64,000 nucleotides of DNA from HT1-32 sp040219025 (GTDB lineage: Bacteria; Pseudomonadota; Alphaproteobacteria; Rhodospirillales; HT1-32). The translations under genes were made by a program, and so were the position numbers. Below the pieces are notes generated by a model. It did no database searches. It saw nothing but the letters and a program-made list of their open reading frames with translations, and was not told the origin of the DNA. The stretch is taken from positions 1,178,001 to 1,242,000 of the forward strand of contig JAVJTE010000020.1 in assembly GCA_040219025.1 (NCBI GenBank), read 5' to 3'. Below, piece by piece: positions 8,958 to 15,421 of this stretch; the stretch's first letter is position 1; every line of letters starts with the position of its first letter.

Positions 8958-10766
8958 TCAGGCCTGTCGCTGTACCGTTTCCGGTTCCGTATCGTCCAGC
9001 AACGCCAATTCCTGCGCTCTCAAGTCGAGCAGATAGCGAAAATTTTCCGGGGTGTTGTCCGTCGCGAGACGCTGTTCCGCATATTTAATCTCATCTTTCA
9101 GAGCTTCCTGCTGGAAGATACGAAACGTGTGTTTCCACCCGGCGAAAGCTTCCGCCTTGTCCGCATCCGGTTTTGCAAAACCAACTGTACGAAGTTTCTG
9201 ATCGCCGGTTATCGCGGCGATTACAGAGGCAAAACCTGCTTCGATTAACTGGTCTTTCAGCCGTTGCGGTTCAAGAGGGCTGCACTCGAAGGCGCGAATT
9301 AAGACTTGCTGTCGGAAATTGTCAAGATCAGGCGCGGAAAAGCTGACATTTCCCAGATCTTCAATGACCTCGGGCAGCAGGTCCGGATGATTCAGCAGGA
9401 TAACCAGCATCAGACGTTCGCGTTCGCGGCGGCCCGGAGTCGCCAGCGGTGCCGCCGTACCCGCCCGAAATCCGGCTTTCGCATCACCGCCCCGTTTCTT
9501 GCTCATCCGTCGCCAGAAGCGCTGGAAGAAAGAATCATTGAAACTTTTCTGGACGGTCTTGTCCTCGATCAGCCTGACCTGGCTTTCCAGTGCCTGCCAG
9601 ACCGCGGCCCGGCGCTCGGGGTTTTCCAGATCACGGCCAACCACCTCGATGTCCCACAGCTTGTCAGACAGGCTGCTGGCACCTTTCAGCAGACTGCGCA
9701 TGGCCTCGGCACCTTCGCGCTGGATCAGGCTGTCCGGATCTTCACCGGAGGGCAGCAGGGCAAAACGCAGGGATTTTCCCGGCTTCAGCAACGGCAAGGC
9801 CCGCTCAAGGGCGCGTGCTGCCGCCCGCTGGCCGGCCTTGTCGCCATCAAAGCAAAGGACAGGTTCATCCGCCATCCGCCATAACAGGCCGAGCTGTTCT
9901 TCTGTCAGGGCCGTACCCAGCGGCGCGACGGCACCGGGAAAGCCCGCCGCATGCAGGGCGATGACATCCATGTAGCCTTCGGTCACGATCACCGTTGCCT
10001 TGTCATGGGCGGCCCGGCGGGCGAGGTCGCCGCCATAGAGGTTCCGTCCCTTGTGGAACAGGTCGGTCTCCGGCGAGTTCAGGTATTTCGGCTGGCCGTC
10101 ACCCAGTGCCCGGCCACCGAAGGCAACGATGCGGCCACGCAGATCGCTGATCGGAAACATCACCCGGCCACGGAATCGGTCATAGGTCTGGCGCCCGCCT
10201 TCATCGGGATTGATCAGCAGTCCCGATGCGACGAGGGAACGCTCGGTCTGGCCCTGTTGCAGGAAGTGACTTTTCAGGGCGTCGCGGCTGTCCGGCGAGA
10301 AACCGATCTGGAAGCGGCGGATTGTTTCTTCCGACAGGCCGCGCTCCCGCAGATAGGTGAGGGCGGTCCGGCCTTCCGGGGCAAACAGCCGTTCCGCATA
10401 CCAGTCAGCGGCCTGTTCGAGGATATCGCGCTGGTCGGCGGCCTGCCGTGACCGCTCGCGGCTTTCCGGTGACTGTTCCGGCATGCGCAACCCGGCCTCG
10501 CCCGCCAGCTTCTCGACAGCTTCCGGAAAGGTCAGCCCCTCGACCTTCATCAGGAAACTGATGACGTCGCCATGCTCGCCGGAGGAAAAGCAGTGATAGA
10601 AGCCCTTCGACGGGACGACGGTGAAGGAGGGACTTTTCTCCTTGTTGAACGGCGAGAGTCCGACAAACTCCCGGCCTTTCTTCTGTAGCCGCACATGCCG
10701 CCCGATCACGTCCTCCAGGGGGACGCGGTTTCTCAGTTCATCAAGAAACTCCGGCGGAAAACGCAT
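8958..10766 (-). CDS. dnaG: DNA primase
   Basis: Synthesises RNA primers at the replication fork and binds the DnaB helicase through its C-terminus. The 602 residues contain the N-terminal CHC2-type fold (1-100), the catalytic core with TOPRIM motifs (VTEGYMDVIALH near 260 and CFDGDKAG near 310), and a helical C-terminal domain (about 440-600). At the four zinc-ligand positions the protein has S38, N41, C59 and S62 in place of Cys, His, Cys, Cys, with spacing kept exactly, so the zinc site appears lost. As far as I recall, similar substitutions occur in other alphaproteobacterial primases. The gene precedes rpoD. Confidence 0.96.
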   Translation of the reverse strand: MRFPPEFLDELRNRVPLEDVIGRHVRLQKKGREFVGLSPFNKEKSPSFTVVPSKGFYHCFSSGEHGDVISFLMKVEGLTFPEAVEKLAGEAGLRMPEQSPESRERSRQAADQRDILEQAADWYAERLFAPEGRTALTYLRERGLSEETIRRFQIGFSPDSRDALKSHFLQQGQTERSLVASGLLINPDEGGRQTYDRFRGRVMFPISDLRGRIVAFGGRALGDGQPKYLNSPETDLFHKGRNLYGGDLARRAAHDKATVIVTEGYMDVIALHAAGFPGAVAPLGTALTEEQLGLLWRMADEPVLCFDGDKAGQRAAARALERALPLLKPGKSLRFALLPSGEDPDSLIQREGAEAMRSLLKGASSLSDKLWDIEVVGRDLENPERRAAVWQALESQVRLIEDKTVQKSFNDSFFQRFWRRMSKKRGGDAKAGFRAGTAAPLATPGRRERERLMLVILLNHPDLLPEVIEDLGNVSFSAPDLDNFRQQVLIRAFECSPLEPQRLKDQLIEAGFASVIAAITGDQKLRTVGFAKPDADKAEAFAGWKHTFRIFQQEALKDEIKYAEQRLATDNTPENFRYLLDLRAQELALLDDTEPETVQRQA

Positions 10767-10822
10767 TCACGGGTCCATACAGTTTGGTCGGTGGAACAGG
10801 GTCGCCGGTCTGCGGCCCCGCG

Positions 10823-10918
10823 CCATCCTTCGAGACGCGGCATTCGCCGCTCCTCAGGATGAGGCAATACAAACTCCCTCATCCTGAGGAGGCGCGTGAG
10901 CGCCGTCTCGAAGGATGG
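10823..10918. repeat. REP-like palindromic repeat, copy 2 (best conserved)
   Basis: The outer arms CCATCCTTCGAGACG and CGTCTCGAAGGATGG pair over 15 bp without mismatch, and the inner arms CTCCTCAGGATGAGG and CCTCATCCTGAGGAG pair over 15 bp. Between outer and inner arms on each side sits a small hairpin: CGGC-ATTC-GCCG on the left and GCGC-GTGA-GCGC on the right. The single-stranded form would therefore fold into a long stem with two side hairpins. It fills most of the gap between dnaG and the YqeY gene; the rest (10919-11027) shows nothing recognisable. Confidence 0.9.
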
Positions 10919-11027
10919 TGTGGAACCATAGCCGATCATCCCTCACCACCAGCCAGACATAGTACGTCCGCCGGAAGGGGGAATACAGCGTCCCGGTATG
11001 TGGAAAGCGGGGACTTAAATTACGGGA

Positions 11028-11483
11028 TCAGGCGAGACGCTTTTTTACCAGCGCCCCGGCCTTCGCGAAATCCATCCGCACGGCATAACCTTCCCGCAGG
11101 CCGCCCATGACCTTGCCGATATCCTTGACCGATTCGGCACCGGTTTTGGCAACGAGATCATCGACAGCCTTTTCGATTTCGGCGTCGGACATCTGTTCCG
11201 GCAGGAAGCTCTTGATCACTTCGATCTCCTGGCTTTCCTGCTCGGCGAGTTCGAGACGTCCGCCCTTCTCATACATCGAAATCGATTCGTTCCGCTGCTT
11301 GACCATGGATTGCAGCAGCTTGAGGATCTCATCATCACTGATGCCGTCCATATTTCCGGACGAACGTTCGTTGATATCGCGGTCCTTGAGGGAAGCGAGA
11401 ATCAGCCGGATCGTGGATACGGCACGTTCCTTCTTCGCTTTCATTGATGTTTTCAGTGCGGCGTTCAATTGCTCGCGCAGCAT
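11028..11483 (-). CDS. GatB/YqeY-domain protein
   Basis: A 151-residue YqeY-family protein, homologous to the tail domain of the GatB amidotransferase subunit that contacts tRNA. Recognisable segments are KTSMKAKKERAVSTIRLIL at the start, DDEILKLLQSMVKQRNESI in the middle, and the C-terminal AKTGAESVKDIGKVMGGL. The family's role is not settled; a tRNA-related function is inferred from the homology. The ATG at 11483 is chosen because the family begins exactly with this LREQLNAALK segment; an upstream TTG or ATG would add unrelated residues. It lies between dnaG and the divergent carA, a common alphaproteobacterial order. Confidence 0.88.
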   Translation of the reverse strand: MLREQLNAALKTSMKAKKERAVSTIRLILASLKDRDINERSSGNMDGISDDEILKLLQSMVKQRNESISMYEKGGRLELAEQESQEIEVIKSFLPEQMSDAEIEKAVDDLVAKTGAESVKDIGKVMGGLREGYAVRMDFAKAGALVKKRLA

Positions 11484-11624
11484 AACCAGACCCCATGAGA
11501 AAGTGGTGCTTGCTATCGTCCGATAGCCCAAGTCGCGGACATTAACCCAACCGGGCGTCGGTAGCAAAGTTTGAAATATATGTTAAGTCATTGATAAATC
11601 AGGATTTATAATTTTTAAGGGTGG

Positions 11625-11652
11625 TTGACGACGGCATGGAACTTGCTTATTT
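11625..11652 (+). promoter_or_regulatory. Possible carA promoter
   Basis: TTGACG at 11625-11630 is followed after 16 bases by TTATTT (11647-11652), 27 bases ahead of the carA start. It sits at the end of an AT-rich stretch (11575-11620) in the gap shared with the divergent YqeY gene. The -35 match is good and the -10 match moderate. Confidence 0.4.
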
Positions 11653-11678
11653 ATCGCAAAATCCAGAAAGGACATCCC

Positions 11679-12860
11679 ATGACCGTCATGCCTCTGCCGC
11701 CGAAACCGGCCGCATCCAAATCTGTTGCGACCGCTGCTCTGGTGCTCCGGGACGGATCGGTGTTCTGGGGGCGCGGTATCGGTGCAACCGGCACGGCGGT
11801 CGGCGAGGTCTGCTTCAACACCTCGCTCACCGGCTATCAGGAAATCCTGACAGACCCGTCCTATGCCGGGCAGATCATCACCTTTACCTTCCCGCATATC
11901 GGTAATGTCGGAACAAACGCTGATGATGTCGAGACAACGACATCGGCGGCGCGCGGTTGTGTCATCGCGGCGGATATTACGCAGCCGGCCAACTACCGGG
12001 CAACCCGGCATCTCGATGAATGGCTGAAGGCAAACAATCTCGTCGGCATCGCCGGGGTCGACACCCGCCGCCTGACCCGGCGTCTGCGGGATCTTGGTGC
12101 CGCCGACTGTGCGCTGCTGCATGACCCGAACGGCGAGATCGATATCGCCATGCTGCGCAAGCAGGCGCAGAATTTCCCCGGTCTGGAAGGGATGGATCTG
12201 GCGCGCGATGTCAGCTGCACCCAGACCTATGAATGGTCGGAGACACGCTGGGACCTGGCGAACGGCTTTGGCAAGCAGGAGGCGGCAGCACATCGTGTCG
12301 TCGCTGTCGATTTCGGCGCAAAGCGGAATATCCTGCGCTGTCTGGCGAGTGAGGGCTGTCACGTTACGGTGGTTCCCGCCAGTGCCAGCTTTGACGATAT
12401 CATGCGGCATAATCCGGACGGTGTGTTCCTTGCCAACGGTCCGGGTGATCCGGCGGCGACCGGCGAATATGCCGTGCCGGTGATCAGGCAGATACTGGAA
12501 ACCGGCAAGCCGGTCTTCGGTATTTGTCTCGGCCATCAGATGCTGGCGCTGGCGCTGGGCGCGTCGACCGGCAAGATGAAGACCGGCCATCGCGGGGCCA
12601 ACCATCCGGTCAAGGATCTGGAAACCGGCAAGGTCGAAATCACCTCCCAGAATCATGGCTTCGAGGTGCTGGAAAGCTCCCTGCCGGCGGGTGTGGTGAT
12701 GACCCACAAGTCGCTGTTCGACGGCTCGCTTGAAGGCATCAGGGTTGAGGGAAAACCGGTCTTCTCGGTCCAGTACCATCCGCAAGCCTCCCCCGGTCCG
12801 CAGGACAGCCATTATCTGTTCAAGCGTTTCGTGGCCAACATTGCTGCGTCCAAAGGCTAG
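11679..12860 (+). CDS. carA: Carbamoyl-phosphate synthase small subunit
   Basis: The glutaminase subunit supplying ammonia to CarB for arginine and pyrimidine synthesis. It has the N-terminal small-chain domain (about 20-160) and the class I glutamine amidotransferase domain (about 200-385). The nucleophile is C283 in GICLGHQM and the catalytic His is H367. The third triad residue, normally Glu two positions after the His (HPEASPGP), is encoded as Gln (Q369, CAA at 12783-12785). The ATG at 11679 has AAAGGA eight bases upstream; an in-frame ATG at 11625 would fall on the putative -35 box. carB is not adjacent: an exporter cassette of about 5.6 kb lies between. Confidence 0.95.
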   Translation: MTVMPLPPKPAASKSVATAALVLRDGSVFWGRGIGATGTAVGEVCFNTSLTGYQEILTDPSYAGQIITFTFPHIGNVGTNADDVETTTSAARGCVIAADITQPANYRATRHLDEWLKANNLVGIAGVDTRRLTRRLRDLGAADCALLHDPNGEIDIAMLRKQAQNFPGLEGMDLARDVSCTQTYEWSETRWDLANGFGKQEAAAHRVVAVDFGAKRNILRCLASEGCHVTVVPASASFDDIMRHNPDGVFLANGPGDPAATGEYAVPVIRQILETGKPVFGICLGHQMLALALGASTGKMKTGHRGANHPVKDLETGKVEITSQNHGFEVLESSLPAGVVMTHKSLFDGSLEGIRVEGKPVFSVQYHPQASPGPQDSHYLFKRFVANIAASKG

Positions 12861-12981
12861 CTTCTGATCTTCCGGCCTGCCACCGGACAGGAAATATTTT
12901 TCTCCGACCTGCTGATGCCTCTGGCGGAGCGATTTCGCTCACCTATATGGCGCTCCGGTTTCATCTGGAGCGTTCCTTGTC

Positions 12982-13230
12982 ATGAGGCGGGAAGTAGTCT
13001 GTGCGGCGACGGCTGTTGCCTTTGCCGCACTGGTTGGCGGTGATCTGTTCAGTATGCTGACAGCGTTCGGTATGGCGCTGATCGGGAATTTCGCCCCGGA
13101 AACGGACGGGCTGGTTATCGCAATGTCGGTTGCGGCAATCCCCAGCCTGTTGCTCGCGGGATGGCTGGCCCGGAAAGCCTACAGGATGGAAATGCTGCTG
13201 GGGCTTTCTTCCGCCAAGCCCGCACCGTGA
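12982..13230 (+). CDS. Small hypothetical membrane protein
   Basis: An 82-residue protein I do not recognise. It has two hydrophobic stretches (about 8-35, and 45-63 with VIAMSVAAIPSLLLAGWLA), separated by a short polar loop (NFAPETDG), and a positively charged end (RKAYRMEM). It therefore probably spans the inner membrane twice. The ATG is preceded by a GGAG somewhat far upstream. Two small inverted repeats precede it (GAGCGA-TT-TCGCTC at 12927 and CGCTCC/GGAGCG at 12951-12973). Base composition resembles the neighbours, which supports a real gene but does not prove one. Confidence 0.5.
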   Translation: MRREVVCAATAVAFAALVGGDLFSMLTAFGMALIGNFAPETDGLVIAMSVAAIPSLLLAGWLARKAYRMEMLLGLSSAKPAP

Positions 13231-13253
13231 CATCTGCCGGTGACTGACAGGCG

Positions 13254-14441
13254 TCAGAAGTAGCGCGCCAGACGCAGTTGCAGGTGGTGGTCACGCCGGG
13301 CACCGAATTGCGGGTCGCCGGCATCCGGGCGGTACAGGCGGATTTCGAGTTCAGCCGTCCAGTGATCTGTCAGGCGGGTGTCTGCCTCGATTGACAGCGA
13401 CCCCTTGCCGGTTGTCGGGGCGATCAGCACGCCCCCCAGAAAGTCCGTATCATCAACATCGTTGAGGGTGATGCGGGCACCCAGGAACAGGTCGTGATCG
13501 TAGCCCGCAGCCGGGGAGGCACCGTTGCGACCGTCATAGTGAAATTCGGTCAGCAGACCGAGATCGCCGGCATCACTGATTGCGCCGAAGAAGGTGTATT
13601 CGACACCTGCCGACGCGGCGGCAAAGCGGTCTGCCTGACCCCAGCGATAGATACTTTCCAGCTTCCACAGCCAGGCATCAAAGGTTGCCTGCAGGTCGAG
13701 CCCGGCCTGATTGATGACATCATAGGAGGGGATGAAAGCGGCGTCGCCCTGGGCGTTGGTGCCGAGGGAGAAAGTCGGCTCCCGCGAGGTGCCGCGGAAC
13801 CATGACAGGCCGAGGTCATATTCATCGACAGAGGTTGAATAACGAAGCGCCAGATCGGGATGCCAGCGCCCGGCACCGGAGGTATAGCTGGCGCGGTCTG
13901 CATCGACAGCAGGCTGCGACCGCAGCCGTCCTTCCGGCCCGGGAAAGCTCCGCTCGCGGAAATAGGGCATGAACAGAAAGTTGAGATTTCCCCAGTCCTG
14001 CTGCAGGCCGAGATTGATCATCGGCTGGCCGAGCTTGTCTTCACCATCCACATCCTCGACCGAATCGGTCTGGTTGATGATATCGACCAGATGGCGGCTT
14101 TCGGTGACACCCCAGAACACCTTGTCGATGCCGGCCCGCATGTCCCAGCCGTCACCGATATGCAGCCATTTCAGTTCGCGCAGGTCGCCATGGGTCCGTT
14201 CTGCATCATGGTAGTCATAGCGGAAGAACGGCTTGGCAACGAAGATGTCGTTGCCGGAGTCCAGTTCCATGACAACTTCCGGGGCAATCGCCAGCGACGG
14301 GTTGAGATGCTGGTTGTCCTGGCGCGGGTCTGCCGGAGTTACGGGGAAGACCCGGAAGTCCCCGGCGATATAGCCGGAGAAATCGAATGTCTGTCCGGTT
14401 GCCGCGAACGGGTAGAGCAGCAGGGCGGCGGCGATTGTCAT
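13254..14441 (-). CDS. Outer-membrane beta-barrel protein of MMPL exporter cassette
   Basis: Starting from the ATG at 14441 the protein has a clean signal peptide (MTIAAALLLYPFAATGQ), then alternating strands rich in aromatic and acidic residues ending in HHLQLRLARYF, whose terminal Phe is typical of outer-membrane barrels. Segments such as FFRYDYHDAERTHGDL, IDKVFWGVTESRHLVDIINQTD and GQPMINLGLQQDW resemble the DUF1302 or porin-like barrels found beside LolA-like and MMPL genes. The frame extends upstream to an ATG at 14579, two bases after the stop of the LolA-like gene, but the extra 46 residues include a palindromic repeat (14461-14561). A role as outer-membrane exit or lipid acceptor is inferred from context. 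Confidence 0.75.
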   Translation of the reverse strand: MTIAAALLLYPFAATGQTFDFSGYIAGDFRVFPVTPADPRQDNQHLNPSLAIAPEVVMELDSGNDIFVAKPFFRYDYHDAERTHGDLRELKWLHIGDGWDMRAGIDKVFWGVTESRHLVDIINQTDSVEDVDGEDKLGQPMINLGLQQDWGNLNFLFMPYFRERSFPGPEGRLRSQPAVDADRASYTSGAGRWHPDLALRYSTSVDEYDLGLSWFRGTSREPTFSLGTNAQGDAAFIPSYDVINQAGLDLQATFDAWLWKLESIYRWGQADRFAAASAGVEYTFFGAISDAGDLGLLTEFHYDGRNGASPAAGYDHDLFLGARITLNDVDDTDFLGGVLIAPTTGKGSLSIEADTRLTDHWTAELEIRLYRPDAGDPQFGARRDHHLQLRLARYF

Positions 14442-14460
14442 GGCCGGGCGGAGAGGGCCT

Positions 14461-14561
14461 GCGCCATCCTTTGCGCCAGGCACGGGACTGTCCGACGGGT
14501 TGGGGAAACAGCCAGTGGCCTCGCCCTGAGGAGGCGCGACTGCGCCGCATCGAAGGAGGGA
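14461..14561. repeat. REP-like palindromic repeat, copy 4 (degenerate, inside gene 5' end)
   Basis: The left end (GCGCCATCCTTTGCG) resembles copy 2 (GCGCCATCCTTCGAG). The right half keeps CCTGAGGAG, an inner hairpin GCGC-GACT-GCGC, and CGCATCGAAGG. The left inner arm has decayed. It falls between two candidate starts of the beta-barrel gene, in frame, and would encode about residues 7-39 if translation began at 14579. Confidence 0.7.
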
Positions 14562-14581
14562 CAGAAATCGCCGGTGCATGA

Positions 14582-15388
14582 TCAGTAGGCCCGCTTCAGT
14601 GAATTGCTGTTGAAGTCGCTGTCGGTGAAACCCAGCCGGAAGGTGATCTCTTCGATGGTCAGGCGGGTTTTCTTGCCGGTCTGGTGGTTCTCCATGAACA
14701 GATCGTGCGCCCGCCAGTATTTATCGAGATATTTTTTGTAGTCGCTGTAGGTCAGGGTTTTCAGCAGTTCGTTCTTGCGGTCATAGAAGTCGATTTTCCG
14801 GAGTCGGTACTCCGCCTTGTCATACCAGGCGACCTGCTTCGTATAGCCGGAATCCTCATATTGCGGGATCTGCTCCAGCACGAAGCAGTCCAGATCACCG
14901 CAGGCCTCATCCCGCAGCCATGTGTAGGTATATTTCTTCAGTTCCAGCGCCGAGATATCCTCGTAGGCGAATTCACTGCCGACGAAGGGGCCGGATTTGT
15001 TCTTCGATGAAATCCGCTTTACCCGTTTCAGGGCGGGCAGATAGAGCCACTGGTCATCCGGCTCCAGAATGTTCGAGAAGCTGAGCAGTGCCGTGCCCTT
15101 CACATCACGCGGCTCCTCGAACACCACCAGCGTCTTGTCGCCCTTGTCCGGGTCCGGCACTTCCAGTGTGTCCAGCCGCATTTCACGGGTGCTGGTTTCG
15201 CCATGACGGTTTTCCAGCACCATTCGGGTGATCTGGCGGCTGTCGCCGAAACCATGGTCCCGGCGGTCCCATTCGGCGGCAATTTCAGCCCCTTTGGTGG
15301 CGGCGTCCTGACCGAAGGCCGCAGACGGCAGGGCGAGCAGCGTGGAGCCGGTGATGGTGATGGCGAGCAATTTATATAGGGCGGGCAT
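14582..15388 (-). CDS. Outer membrane lipoprotein-sorting protein (LolA-like), exporter cassette
   Basis: A 268-residue secreted protein with a signal peptide (ALPSAAFGQ cleavage region). The mature part has the features of the LolA-like proteins that accompany MMPL permeases: FEEPRDVKGTALLSF, DDQWLYLPALKRVKRISSKNKSGPFVGSEF near the middle, ELKKYTYTWLRDEACGDLDCFVLE with two Cys, then a long amphipathic beta region. These proteins adopt the open LolA/LolB barrel and are thought to carry hydrophobic cargo across the periplasm. The start has GGAG eight bases upstream. It sits between permease and barrel genes, in line with a periplasmic shuttle role. Confidence 0.82.
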   Translation of the reverse strand: MPALYKLLAITITGSTLLALPSAAFGQDAATKGAEIAAEWDRRDHGFGDSRQITRMVLENRHGETSTREMRLDTLEVPDPDKGDKTLVVFEEPRDVKGTALLSFSNILEPDDQWLYLPALKRVKRISSKNKSGPFVGSEFAYEDISALELKKYTYTWLRDEACGDLDCFVLEQIPQYEDSGYTKQVAWYDKAEYRLRKIDFYDRKNELLKTLTYSDYKKYLDKYWRAHDLFMENHQTGKKTRLTIEEITFRLGFTDSDFNSNSLKRAY

Positions 15389-15421
15389 GTGTGTTTCTCC
15401 GAAAGGTCGGGGTAAAGGAAG

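Noticed and set aside
11583..12812. Minus-strand open frame (409 codons) opposite carA
   Set aside because: It lies entirely over carA, which has clear family motifs; the translation has no recognisable domain and no Shine-Dalgarno.
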